Shown: positions 35,062 through 44,126, numbered from the stretch's first letter. The stretch is 64,000 bases of DNA from Bacillota bacterium (GCA_023411795.1 JAEYOK010000045.1:62001-126000), one strand, 5' to 3'. Translations and numbers: made by a program. The notes: generated by a model from the letters alone, not told the origin.

Positions 35062-35133
35062 AGACAGGGGGACGGTTCTCCTGTCTGAGATAACTTTTGA
35101 GAAAAGTTAGACAAGAGAACCGTCCCCCTGTCT
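35062..35133. repeat. inverted pair of REP hairpins, AGACAGG-arm type
   Basis: Two 25-base hairpins (35062-35086 and 35109-35133) share the core GGGGACGGTTCTC with AGACAGG/CCTGTCT arms and face each other. The 22 bases between them themselves fold (AACTTTT-gag-AAAAGTT), so the whole block is one palindrome. It lies between flgG and the flgJ-like gene inside a flagellar operon. Confidence 0.88.
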
Positions 35134-35140
35134 AATTATC

Positions 35141-35944
35141 TTATCTCCTGATATTGTTAGCGGTTTGGAGCATTTCATCTGATGTTGTGATGGCTTTAGA
35201 ACTTAATTCGTAAGCTCTTTGAGCTGTGATAAGCTTTACCATTTCCTCAACAACCTGTACATTTGATGACTCCAGAAAATAATTGTGTATTGTACTGGGG
35301 TTTTCAGTTTCAAAATCTATTAAAGCTTCACCGGTAGCTGAATTACTTCTAAACAAGTTTCCGCCCATGGCTTCGAGACCATTAGGATTCTCGAACTGGA
35401 AAAGCCCTATGTACTGACCTGTAGGAAGTGTAACTCCTGTTTCAGGGTCCTTTACAGTAATTTCACCTGAAGGCTGAATCTCATAATTGGCCATATCACC
35501 GTCAAAATATATTTCCATACCGTCCTGGTCAAGAACCGGATATCCTTTGGAGTTTGCTAACATTTTGCCTTCATCGGTCATCGAGACTTTAAAGCTGCCG
35601 TCCCTAGTATAGAAAGTTTCCCCGTTGGCACCTCTGACGGCGAAGAATCCGGTGCCTTCAATAGCCATGTCCAGCTTATTGCTTGTCTGCTCTAAATTCC
35701 CTCCCGAAAAATCCCTCGAGGTGGCGCGGGCAACAACCCCATGTCCTACCTGCAGATTAACAGGTCTTTGAGTATTTTCAGTTGAATAGGCCTTTTGCAT
35801 GGATACATACAAAAGATCCTCAAATTCTGCTTTTTCCTTTTTAAATCCTGTGGTGGACACATTGGCCAAATTATTGGAAATCGTGTCGACGTTGAATTGC
35901 ATTGCCTTCATGCCGGACGCAGCGGTCCATAGTGATCTCATCAT
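35141..35944 (-). CDS. flgG: flagellar distal rod / hook-basal body protein (FlgG/FlhP)
   Basis: 267 residues. The N-terminus MRSLWTAASGMKAMQFNVDT plus SNNLANVSTTGFKKEK is the rod/hook family signature, and the C-terminal helix EMVKLITAQRAYELSSKAI closes the coiled coil. It forms the axial rod of the flagellum. It lies downstream of flgF/flhO near mbl and spoIIID. Ribosome site AAAGGTG. Confidence 0.93.
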   Translation of the reverse strand: MMRSLWTAASGMKAMQFNVDTISNNLANVSTTGFKKEKAEFEDLLYVSMQKAYSTENTQRPVNLQVGHGVVARATSRDFSGGNLEQTSNKLDMAIEGTGFFAVRGANGETFYTRDGSFKVSMTDEGKMLANSKGYPVLDQDGMEIYFDGDMANYEIQPSGEITVKDPETGVTLPTGQYIGLFQFENPNGLEAMGGNLFRSNSATGEALIDFETENPSTIHNYFLESSNVQVVEEMVKLITAQRAYELSSKAITTSDEMLQTANNIRR

Positions 35945-36011
35945 AGGTTTTCACCTTTTTTTCTTTCGGACATCCTTATCCTTTTCTACATCCTGTCTGT
36001 ATAAAAATTAA

Positions 36012-36785
36012 TTAAATACGTCCTATTTCATTTACTGCCTTTTCCAAGGTCGAATCCTGATATTGAATAAGCTTCTGATTGGATTCATAAGCTCTTAAAA
36101 CGGTAATCATGTCTACCATTTCTTTGACCGAGTCAACATTGGAACGCTCTACAAAACCCTGCTGTATAGTTCCTTCAAAAGCCGCATCCTGGCTTTCGTT
36201 TGTAACAGTCAGAAGGTTAAAACCGTATTTTCTCAAGGATTCAGGGTTCTCAAATTTACGAATTTTTAAAGTATCAATTGTTTCACCGTTTTGTATCACT
36301 TCACCTCGGTCAGAAATAACAAAATCTGAACCGTTAAGGATTATGGCTCCGTTTTCGCCCATAACCGAATAACCGTCACGCGTCACAAGTCGGCTCTCGG
36401 CGTCCAGCTTAAAGCCTCCGTCTCTGGTATAATACTCGCGGAACTGATTGTCCTGGGGAACAGCTATACAGAAAAAGGCACTTTCATCGCCATTGATTGC
36501 GACATCAGTACTTAGTCCGGTGCTTTCTAAAGCACCTTGGGTAAAGTCAGTGTGAACTTCTGCTATATCGTTATATAGAGTCATATTGCCTACTCTAACC
36601 GGTTTACTTGAATAATCACTACCATCAAAGAAGCGTTTTACCAATACATCTGAAAATTCTTCAAACACAACAGTATCCTTTTTAAAACCGTTGGTGTTGA
36701 CATTTGCTATGTTGTTAGATACGGTGTCCATTTTTCTGCTCAAGGTAAGCATACTGTATCCTGATGTATATAGCCCTCTTATCAT
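36012..36785 (-). CDS. flgF: flagellar proximal rod / hook-basal body protein (FlgF/FlhO)
   Basis: 257 residues. It starts MIRGLYTSGYSMLTLSRKMD with SNNIANVNTNGFKKDT and ends in EMVDMITVLRAYESNQKLI, as in rod proteins. ATG 36785 follows AAAGGGTGG; a longer frame to 36830 has no ribosome site. First gene of the small rod operon. The neighbouring sequence upstream is a REP pair and then the giant activase gene, which separates this operon from mbl. Confidence 0.92.
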   Translation of the reverse strand: MIRGLYTSGYSMLTLSRKMDTVSNNIANVNTNGFKKDTVVFEEFSDVLVKRFFDGSDYSSKPVRVGNMTLYNDIAEVHTDFTQGALESTGLSTDVAINGDESAFFCIAVPQDNQFREYYTRDGGFKLDAESRLVTRDGYSVMGENGAIILNGSDFVISDRGEVIQNGETIDTLKIRKFENPESLRKYGFNLLTVTNESQDAAFEGTIQQGFVERSNVDSVKEMVDMITVLRAYESNQKLIQYQDSTLEKAVNEIGRI

Positions 36786-36903
36786 AAGGTTTCCACCCTT
36801 TAACGTGTTAAGGAGATGACCCCCAGACACATTGCCTTTAACTAGAATTTCTTCTTCAGTATAAAATATCGGCTAACAGCACCTGAAACATTAGAGAATT
36901 TTA

Positions 36904-36971
36904 TGAGTAAAGGGGACGGTGACTTTCACTCATTATCAAAAATGAGTGAAAGTCACCGTCCCCTTTACTCA
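36904..36971. repeat. inverted pair of REP hairpins ending the activase gene
   Basis: Hairpins 36904-36932 and 36943-36971 have the GAGTAAA/GAGTGAAA arm variants and the GGGGACGGTGAC core. The right copy contains the stop codon (36965-36967) and the last codons of the activase gene, so the element defines that protein's C-terminus. Confidence 0.85.
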
Positions 36972-39900
36972 CTCCTGCGTGCTTCCCTTGAGGTTTCAAA
37001 CACACGGCCAACCTGAAGCAGAAAGGCCTCAAGCCGTGACTCTATCAATTGAGGAAAAGTATTTCCATCTGTTTCCACAGTCAGAAATGGTAAAGAAGGA
37101 TGGGAGTCCATAACGCGCTTTACCAGCTCCTTCTCATTAGCAACCTTAAGTTTTGTATCCTTTAGCTTTTGAGTCACCAATGCTTCAGATAAACGGGCAG
37201 GCATACATCCGAACGGACCTAGGGATATGACTCCCTCAACCTGCTCTACAAGCTCGCTTAGAGCAGCACCAACCGTCAGCACCGTCTCTCCGGTTAAGCG
37301 AGGAGAGACTATTTCTCCGGCTGCTTTGACTAACTCTTCAACACTACTCTCATTTATTCTGTAGAAACCCGATTGTGCTAAAATAGATTTTATTTCAAGC
37401 TCATAAGGATTTTTTACCATGCATGTCAAGCGGTTTTTCACCTGATCGAATAATTTTGATTTTGCAACCAGCCGGTTTTGAACAATATAATCACAGTAGT
37501 GAATCCATTCACCAACAGGTGCCACACGAACCCAAAACCCCTTCTTGCTTAGCTTCTCAACTAAAAATTGACTGGAGAATCCGTCCCGTCTTACATATAT
37601 CTCGCCAATCAAAGCAATAGAGGGTATGTTCTCTAAATTATCCTTTCGGGGGACTGCACTTAGTTCCCTGGAAGCAGCTACAATCTTCTTTCTTAAATCG
37701 GGCCATTTATCTGTTTTAATGCCTTCAATAATATTTTCTGAAATTCTATTAAAGACCTCCAACCCATGAGTCTGATCCTTAGCCAGAACTATAATGGCAC
37801 TTCTTATATCATCCAACACATCGGACAATATAATGGACTGCCATGCTCTTAAGGCAAACTTAACCCCGAAGCCGGCATATGAATTTTCAGCGGTGAGGGA
37901 CAGCATGGCTATCTTATCAAGGTGCTTTTTTGCCACAAGCTCCCTCATCATAACATTGTATTGACCAAACCGGCACGGGCCCGAAGCTTCGGGCATGAAA
38001 TTCACCAGTATATCCTCCCCGTTCCAAACTTTGTTTACATAACCCATCAGACTTCCGAATGTGAGCAAAAGAGGCAGACATTCTTTACAGGTGGTATGCC
38101 CTCTGCCAATAGAAAGCTCTTTCTCTCCCGGAGGAGGCAGGGGAATGGTATTGGCTCCCACATGACTCAAGGTAGCGGCAAGCATCCTAGCTCCTATATC
38201 TCCCATTGAAGGCACTAGGATTTTTACCCTGGGATGATTCATGGGATATTTCTCCCCATCCGGAGTTCTAACAAATACTTTGTTTGAGATATTCACTACT
38301 TCCGCAGTCTTAAATGAATCAATTTCAGAAGACAGATCCGCACCGGGTGTTTTAGTGTCCCTGTAGCGGCGAACTACATCCAAAAACGCCTCTACACGAG
38401 TATCAATACCTGCATCTGCCGTATGGGAATCAAGCTCCAAAGTCAGGGAAGGTTTTGTTCCCATTCTGTTTCTAAAATAGGTTATTAGGAATGAATCCGG
38501 GCCACAGCTAAAATTGGTTATATATACTCCAAAAAGATTCTCATTACGTGCTACATAACGGGCAGCTTTCATAATCAGTTGCCCCGAAGCCCAATACATT
38601 TTTTCATGAGAATCTTCATTATAAATAGGCAGGAAATCATGAGGAATAACCCTTAAACCTCTTGACGCAAGTTTTTTTGGTATTCCCATATTCCCCAAGC
38701 CCGAAAAAGCGTTATATGGTCTACCGAAAAGAACTACAGCTGTTTCTCCTGATTTACTTATACTTTCTATTATTTCTTTTCCCGCTTCACCCAAAGCCCT
38801 GTGAAATGCGTTTTGTGCTTCCACACCACATTTGAAAGCAGTTGCCGCTTCTTTTCCAGTATGACCAAGCCCTCTTGCCATTTCGACAAATATGGCCCCG
38901 ACTGCTTCATATCCCATGGTCATATCAAGAACGGGTGTTAAAACAATAAATTTTTCGAGTTCCGGAAAAGCCGCCTTAAGCAAATAGGGCTCTGCCTGAA
39001 CAAAGGGGCAACAGACACTCACATCGGCTCCGCCGGGCACAGGAAAGGCTTTTACATGGGGTAAGAAGAGAATATCAGGTTCAAGGTCCAAAAGGGCTTT
39101 TAAAGTACCGTGGGCCTGTTCAATAGGCCAGCAAAAAGGCGCACCTTTTCTGGAGCAGCCCTCACTATCCGGTCTGGTTTCGTAGACAACCTCATAACCC
39201 AGCCTTTTAAAGAATATTGAATACAGCGGTAAGAGGGTATTTGTCATCAGTGAAAAATTTATGCCCACCTTTTTGGGAGATTCTGTGTCACCAGAACCGT
39301 CCCCCTGGCTAATCTCGGAGAATTCAAGTAGCAGGCGCTCCCGTAAGGCTACAAAATCCAGCTCCTCAATATTGTCATCTCTTTTGCTCAACAACTGATT
39401 ATAGTACTTGTTACAAGCTCCCCCGAAAGGATAAACCCTACCGTCTATCTTGATTCGAGAAATGGTACACTTGCGGTCACACTTTTCTTTCCCACCTGCA
39501 CAAATAAAGGGCTCTTCATAAATGACCTTACGATTTGCCAGCTCTTTCAAATCGAAGCTTTGAGGCTCTACCTGCTTTAGCTCCAGCATTGACATGGTTT
39601 CTAATGCAACCCCGAAGGCTCCCATCAGCCCGGGGTCAGGTGGAACAATAATCTGTCTGTCAGTTAAGCTGGCCATGGCAATCGGAACGGCTTTATTGTA
39701 GCACACTCCGCCCTGCATAAAGACCTTCCTGCCTACCGCTCTGTTTCCTTTCACGCGATTTAAGTAGTTCATGCAGATGGAATAAACTAGTCCCGCAGCT
39801 ATATCGGGCTTGGATATACCGTTCTGAATGGCTGTTTTTATATCACTTCCTATAAAGGCGGCGCACTGGTCATTAAAATTTGGAGGTTCATTACCCTTAA

Positions 39901-41293
39901 TGGCTAGCTCTCCTATGTCTTCAACTTTCAGATTCAGAGACTCCAGAGCTGATTCTTCCAAAAATGAACCCGTTCCTGCCGAACAAGCTTCATTCATGGC
40001 ATAATCCGAGGCCACTCCGTTGGTCAGGTAGGTGTATTTTGCGTCCTGTCCACCAATTTCAAACAGTGTGTCCACCTCGGAATCAAAAAAGGAAGCCGCT
40101 TTGGCATGGGCTATAATCTCATTTATTATTACCGGTGACAGAGCGTGAAGCCCTGCAATTTGTCTCCCGGAACCGGTGACACCAAGGCCTGAAATACTTA
40201 CAGGAACATCTATCTGGGCGGCTATCTGTTCATAACATTGCCGTGATGCTCCTACCGGATCACCATTGGTCCGAAGATATACCCCTGCCAGAATGGCCTT
40301 ATCATCCTGCCTCACCAATACCGCTTTTGTAGTGGTTGAGCCCACATCGAGACCTAATATACATTCATCAGCTTTGTTAGCCCTGCCCCTTACAGATTCC
40401 ATGAATCGTACCTTCGGAAGGGCTTTGGATAATGGCTCATGCCGAGAGAAATCATGCTCTCCCCGCTTAAACAGCTTGTCCTTATTTATGGGAACAGTCT
40501 CATTATTAAGTGCCCACAATCCCGCCCCCAGGGCCTCAAAACAATGGCTGTAAGGAGGAATAGTAACATTTAAACCGGCTTCTTTTAAATATCCCACCAT
40601 AATTTTATTGGAAGAGCTACCGCCGACCAGCAAAATCTCGCTTTGGGTTTTGTCATCCAGTAACTCAACTATTTTGCCGGCCATCATTTTACATAGTCCG
40701 GCAGCTACATTAGATTTAGCCGCTCCCTTATTAAGGGCGTGAGTACAATCACTCTTACAAAAAACACTACATCGGCCAGCCACTTTATACGGTTTCTCAA
40801 AAGCCGCAATTTCCATTGCTTCTTCAACAGGCAGATTCATTCTCTTGAGCTGCTGTAGGAAAAACTCGCCCGTCCCTGAAGCACACTTGTTCCCACTCTT
40901 TACTTCTACAATTCTCCCGTTTTTATCGAGATGATAAACCATAAAGGTCTCACCTCCTGCGCTGACAAGAGTTACAGAATCGGTACCTCCGTTTGTCAAG
41001 GTGGTGTCACTACTCGGGGTAAGACAACGCCTAAAATAACCATACGACTCTTCTATGGCTTCGGGCTCGGATATAGTCCGTGCATTTATAAGGTGTCGAA
41101 GCTTTCGACCTGTCACAGCTATCCTATCAGCCTGATTAACACTTTCATCATTTAAGAGGTCCAGCAAAACTGCTCTGGGGTTTCCTTCATGAGATATGGA
41201 TTGTGTGTCTCCGATTGTAATTGAATCATTACTTTTGTTAACACACACCATTGTGACGGTTGATGCACCGATACAGATTCCTACAGTTTTCAT
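36965..41293 (-). CDS. 2-hydroxyacyl-CoA dehydratase activase, giant fused form
   Basis: A 1442-residue protein of the BadF/BadG/HgdC family. Two ASKHA ATPase domains are visible. The first starts VGICIGASTVTMVCV, with Cys in GNKCASGTGEFF and GRCSVFC. The second starts CILGLDVGSTTTKAVLV near residue 310, with NEACSAGTGSFLEE and NDQCAAF. These cysteines are the expected [4Fe-4S] ligands. A DUF2229-like part (VGINFSLMTNTLLPLYSIFF) and a long dehydratase-like C-terminal region follow. Such proteins use ATP to drive an electron into a dehydratase; no separate dehydratase subunits are nearby. A REP core is translated as QGDGSGDTES near residue 664, and another REP supplies the stop. ATG 41293 follows GGAG. 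Confidence 0.88.
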   Translation of the reverse strand: MKTVGICIGASTVTMVCVNKSNDSITIGDTQSISHEGNPRAVLLDLLNDESVNQADRIAVTGRKLRHLINARTISEPEAIEESYGYFRRCLTPSSDTTLTNGGTDSVTLVSAGGETFMVYHLDKNGRIVEVKSGNKCASGTGEFFLQQLKRMNLPVEEAMEIAAFEKPYKVAGRCSVFCKSDCTHALNKGAAKSNVAAGLCKMMAGKIVELLDDKTQSEILLVGGSSSNKIMVGYLKEAGLNVTIPPYSHCFEALGAGLWALNNETVPINKDKLFKRGEHDFSRHEPLSKALPKVRFMESVRGRANKADECILGLDVGSTTTKAVLVRQDDKAILAGVYLRTNGDPVGASRQCYEQIAAQIDVPVSISGLGVTGSGRQIAGLHALSPVIINEIIAHAKAASFFDSEVDTLFEIGGQDAKYTYLTNGVASDYAMNEACSAGTGSFLEESALESLNLKVEDIGELAIKGNEPPNFNDQCAAFIGSDIKTAIQNGISKPDIAAGLVYSICMNYLNRVKGNRAVGRKVFMQGGVCYNKAVPIAMASLTDRQIIVPPDPGLMGAFGVALETMSMLELKQVEPQSFDLKELANRKVIYEEPFICAGGKEKCDRKCTISRIKIDGRVYPFGGACNKYYNQLLSKRDDNIEELDFVALRERLLLEFSEISQGDGSGDTESPKKVGINFSLMTNTLLPLYSIFFKRLGYEVVYETRPDSEGCSRKGAPFCWPIEQAHGTLKALLDLEPDILFLPHVKAFPVPGGADVSVCCPFVQAEPYLLKAAFPELEKFIVLTPVLDMTMGYEAVGAIFVEMARGLGHTGKEAATAFKCGVEAQNAFHRALGEAGKEIIESISKSGETAVVLFGRPYNAFSGLGNMGIPKKLASRGLRVIPHDFLPIYNEDSHEKMYWASGQLIMKAARYVARNENLFGVYITNFSCGPDSFLITYFRNRMGTKPSLTLELDSHTADAGIDTRVEAFLDVVRRYRDTKTPGADLSSEIDSFKTAEVVNISNKVFVRTPDGEKYPMNHPRVKILVPSMGDIGARMLAATLSHVGANTIPLPPPGEKELSIGRGHTTCKECLPLLLTFGSLMGYVNKVWNGEDILVNFMPEASGPCRFGQYNVMMRELVAKKHLDKIAMLSLTAENSYAGFGVKFALRAWQSIILSDVLDDIRSAIIVLAKDQTHGLEVFNRISENIIEGIKTDKWPDLRKKIVAASRELSAVPRKDNLENIPSIALIGEIYVRRDGFSSQFLVEKLSKKGFWVRVAPVGEWIHYCDYIVQNRLVAKSKLFDQVKNRLTCMVKNPYELEIKSILAQSGFYRINESSVEELVKAAGEIVSPRLTGETVLTVGAALSELVEQVEGVISLGPFGCMPARLSEALVTQKLKDTKLKVANEKELVKRVMDSHPSLPFLTVETDGNTFPQLIESRLEAFLLQVGRVFETSREARRSE
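39291..39308. repeat. REP core inside the activase coding sequence
   Basis: CCAG-AACCGTCCCC-CTGG is an in-frame copy of the REP hairpin with short arms. It encodes part of a polar linker just before the DUF2229-like domain, a position that tolerates insertion. Confidence 0.8.
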
Positions 41294-41343
41294 AGCGCTC
41301 TCCATAATTATATAATAAGAAAGATTATTACCTATAGTATATA

Positions 41344-41373
41344 AAAATATAGCGTTTACAAAAGTAAACGCTA
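41344..41373 (-). terminator. terminator of mbl
   Basis: TAGCGTTTAC-tttt-GTAAACGCTA is followed on the minus strand by TATTTTTATAT. It separates mbl from the activase gene. Confidence 0.85.
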
Positions 41374-41401
41374 GTCTGTTGATTAATTAAAGTCGCTCTG
41401 T

Positions 41402-42427
41402 TTAATAGTACCCAATATTACCGGTAGAATCTTTTCTTAGAAGATCAAGATTATCCAGGGTTTTTCCGGTACCTATTGCCACACATGAAACGGCATCATC
41501 GGCAATTATAACCTTTATTCCCGTCTTGTACTCAAGAAGCTTGTCCATTCCATAAACTAGGCAGCCGCCACCGGTCATAACAATGCCTCTGTCGCTAATA
41601 TCTGATGCCAATTCCGGCGGTGTTCTTTCAAGAACTGAGTGAACTGCCTCCACCACACTGGAAACCGGCTCTTCAAGAGCTTCCATAAGTTCGGTCGAAG
41701 TTATTGTTATAGTTTTGGGAAGTCCTGAAACAAGATTCCTTCCGCGGACATCCATCTGGACTTCCTTTTGCCTTGGAAATACTGTTCCTATTTGAATTTT
41801 TAGTTCTTCGGCTGTTCTCTCGCCAATCATAATATTATGCTTCTTACGCATATAACGAACAATTGCTTCGTCAAACTTATCCCCTGCAATCTTGACAGAA
41901 GTACTTACAACGGTTCCGCCAAGTGATATAACGGCTATATCGGTAGTTCCGCCGCCAATATCAACTACCATGCTTCCGCATGCCTTGGTTATGTCAATTC
42001 CCGCACCTATTGCGGCGGCAATCGGTTCCTCAATCAGATATGTTTTTCTGGCTCCGGCTTGCATTGCGGCATCTTCTACAGCTCTTTTCTCAACCTCTGT
42101 AACCCCTGAGGGTACGCATATCATTACCCTGGGTTTAAAGAGTTTAAAGAAACTTTTGGAACAAACTTTATTCAAAAAATATTTAAGCATTTTTTCAGTA
42201 ACGTGATAGTCTGAAATAACTCCCTCTCTTAAAGGGCGTATGGCTATAATATTTCCCGGGGTTCGTCCAAGCATTTTTCGTGCGTCTTCCCCCACGGCCA
42301 ATATCCTGTCTGTATTCTTATCAATTGCTACAACAGAGGGTTCTCTTAAAACTATTCCTTTTCCCTTGATATAAACCAGCACAGATGCGGTACCTAAATC
42401 CAAACCAATATCTAACCCAAGGCCCAA
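41402..42427 (-). CDS. mbl: MreB-like actin homologue (Mbl)
   Basis: A 341-residue bacterial actin with [38 protein letters not shown] and VMTGGGCLVYGMDKL. It is a paralogue of the mreBCD-linked MreB at 25.9 kb. The TTG at 42427 is the likely start, with AAAGGGG nine bases upstream; there is no suitable ATG. It follows spoIIID, the conserved Firmicute arrangement, and ends at its own terminator. Confidence 0.92.
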   Translation of the reverse strand: MGLGLDIGLDLGTASVLVYIKGKGIVLREPSVVAIDKNTDRILAVGEDARKMLGRTPGNIIAIRPLREGVISDYHVTEKMLKYFLNKVCSKSFFKLFKPRVMICVPSGVTEVEKRAVEDAAMQAGARKTYLIEEPIAAAIGAGIDITKACGSMVVDIGGGTTDIAVISLGGTVVSTSVKIAGDKFDEAIVRYMRKKHNIMIGERTAEELKIQIGTVFPRQKEVQMDVRGRNLVSGLPKTITITSTELMEALEEPVSSVVEAVHSVLERTPPELASDISDRGIVMTGGGCLVYGMDKLLEYKTGIKVIIADDAVSCVAIGTGKTLDNLDLLRKDSTGNIGYY

Positions 42428-42548
42428 CCCTTACAACCCCTTTTCATGATTACTAATTTCTTACAACCAGCATTGTATACAAATTTAATATTATCAATAT
42501 ATTTCCCTTATATCAATAGAAAAAAGAAAACTCCACAAAATATGCAAA

Positions 42549-42569
42549 AAGTCGGTTTCAACCGACTTT
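42549..42569 (-). terminator. terminator overlapping the 3' end of spoIIID
   Basis: AAGTCGGTT-ga-AACCGACTT with T4 after it on the minus strand. The spoIIID stop codon lies within the hairpin loop, so coding sequence and terminator overlap. Confidence 0.75.
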
Positions 42570-42821
42570 TCTGCTATCTCTGCCGTATTTCATTTTAGTT
42601 GCTTCGCCACCACGAATATGACGTTCCGCTTTGTTTTCGTCCAGTATACTCTTAACCTTCCCGGCCATTGACGGGTCCAATTTTGCCAGTCTTTCGGTCA
42701 CGTCTTTATGCACTGTAGATTTAGATATTCCAAAACTCTGTGCAGCTGCCCGGACTGTCGTCCTGTTTTCTATTATGAAGCTCCCAAGCTCCAAGGCGCG
42801 TTCCTCTATGTAATGTCTCAT
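42558..42821 (-). CDS. spoIIID: sporulation transcription factor SpoIIID
   Basis: 87 residues. A small DNA-binding protein that tunes the mother-cell sigma-E regulon and sigK. The helix-turn-helix is TVRAAAQSFGISKSTVHKDV, followed by a basic C-terminal region (MKYGRDSRKVG). It lies upstream of mbl. Its last codons run into a terminator hairpin. Confidence 0.96.
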   Translation of the reverse strand: MRHYIEERALELGSFIIENRTTVRAAAQSFGISKSTVHKDVTERLAKLDPSMAGKVKSILDENKAERHIRGGEATKMKYGRDSRKVG

Positions 42822-42940
42822 GCGCCTGCCTCCCGCACAGCGCCTAATTCGGCTTGATGTCCCGTTACTATATATATTAGGAAGAGGCAGTCACTATACC
42901 CTTTATTGTAAGATTTGTTTTGTCAATCTTCTTTGCACAA

Positions 42941-43099
42941 TTAAGTGTCAGAGCATTTTTTTCTTGATGTTTCTACAAAATCTATCTTTTTTCCTTCACG
43001 CTTCATAACTCTGTAATTCATTTCATCTTCACGTTCTTTTGTTGTACGGAAACAATAAGGGTTCTGTTTTAGGTATTCTCTAACTTCTTCATACTTCAT
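42941..43099 (-). CDS. 52-residue conserved-looking small protein
   Basis: An open frame of 52 residues starting MKYEEVREYLKQNPYCF and ending KKIDFVETSRKKCSDT. AAGGAG lies 10 bases before the ATG, and the composition is that of a real, charged, helical cytoplasmic protein. It is not recognised as a known family. It lies alone between spoIIID and the second DapA-like gene. Confidence 0.6.
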   Translation of the reverse strand: MKYEEVREYLKQNPYCFRTTKEREDEMNYRVMKREGKKIDFVETSRKKCSDT

Positions 43100-43133
43100 T
43101 ACATCATAACTCCTTTTTGTACCAGTATATGAA

Positions 43134-43164
43134 ACAGGCCTATGAATAGTTAATTCACAGGCCT
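43134..43164 (-). terminator. hairpin downstream of the second DapA-like gene
   Basis: CAGGCCT and AGGCCTG pair, with an inner TGAA/TTCA extension, about 50 bases after the gene. The T run is weak (GTTTCATAT), so termination efficiency is uncertain. Confidence 0.55.
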
Positions 43165-43214
43165 GCTCTCAAGAACCTTATTCTGCTAATCTTTAAGCTA
43201 ATTTCCCTTCTTTT

Positions 43215-44126
43215 TCACTTTAGGGATCTTTCATATTCTAGGTATGGTTGTACAGCTGCTTTTATTTGCTTATATTCTTCCTCTGATGCTTCATTCAAAG
43301 GTGCAAGGCTCTCTCCGCAGCCACGGCCGATACATGTTAAAGCAGCCTTAAGACGGCGTGGGAATTGGGAACCGATAATATTCATCCAGATAGGATAAAT
43401 CATTTCTTGCAGCTTTAATGCCTCTTTCGAGTTGCCTTCTTCCTTCAGGTCCCACAGCTTAACGCATAAAGCCGGAAACAGTCCAAGAATAGCTGCAATC
43501 GCTCCGTCTGCTCCAAGCTCATAGGTGGTAAACATAAGTTCATCGGTTGCCGCATACATCAAACCCTTTTCTGTGCATTTTGTCTTCATTTGCATAAAAG
43601 CGTGTATTCCGCCAACACTCTGCTTGATACCAATAACGTTCTCTATATCGAGCATACGATAAGCATCTTCAGGACTAATTTGGTTCTGGGGTACCACATT
43701 GTAAATTATGATTGGTAAATCAACGGCATCAGAAATAGCCTTGTAAAAACGATAATTTCCATCAGCATCTGTCCCTCCCAGATATTGAATAGGAGTAATC
43801 ATTAGCGCATCGGCACCCTCAGCCTTAGCCTCTACTGCCGCTTTTATGGCATCGCGAGTGGAATGTCGGATTATCCCAGCTACAACAGGTATGTTATTGT
43901 GATTTTCTTCTTTGATGATTTGAATCATACGATTACGCTCTTCATCTCGAACCATGGCCCCCTCACCGGTAGAACCGGCAGGACTGATTCCATGCACACC
44001 GGCGTCAATAATGAATCTTACTTGTTTGCGAAATGCTTCTTCATCAAGCTTTTCATCCTTGGTCCACGGTGTGACAACAGGTGCGATAATACCTGTCAAA
44101 TGCTTGTACTTCTCTTTTTTTGTCAT
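43215..44126 (-). CDS. second DapA/NAL-family lyase
   Basis: 303 residues of the same superfamily as the enzyme at 5.6-6.5 kb but only distantly similar. It has GSTGE (51-55), Tyr142 in IIYNVV and Schiff-base Lys168 in IGIKQS. The Arg that marks true dihydrodipicolinate synthase after the Tyr motif is again missing (VVPQNQISPEDA). It follows livF at a short distance and probably ends the liv transcript, suggesting that the ABC system imports its substrate or a precursor. ATG 44126 follows GGAGGGG. Confidence 0.85.
   Translation of the reverse strand: MTKKEKYKHLTGIIAPVVTPWTKDEKLDEEAFRKQVRFIIDAGVHGISPAGSTGEGAMVRDEERNRMIQIIKEENHNNIPVVAGIIRHSTRDAIKAAVEAKAEGADALMITPIQYLGGTDADGNYRFYKAISDAVDLPIIIYNVVPQNQISPEDAYRMLDIENVIGIKQSVGGIHAFMQMKTKCTEKGLMYAATDELMFTTYELGADGAIAAILGLFPALCVKLWDLKEEGNSKEALKLQEMIYPIWMNIIGSQFPRRLKAALTCIGRGCGESLAPLNEASEEEYKQIKAAVQPYLEYERSLK

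Noticed and set aside
37423..38209. Frames antisense to the activase gene
   Set aside because: The activase frame is long and has clear domains; the opposite frames are shadows.
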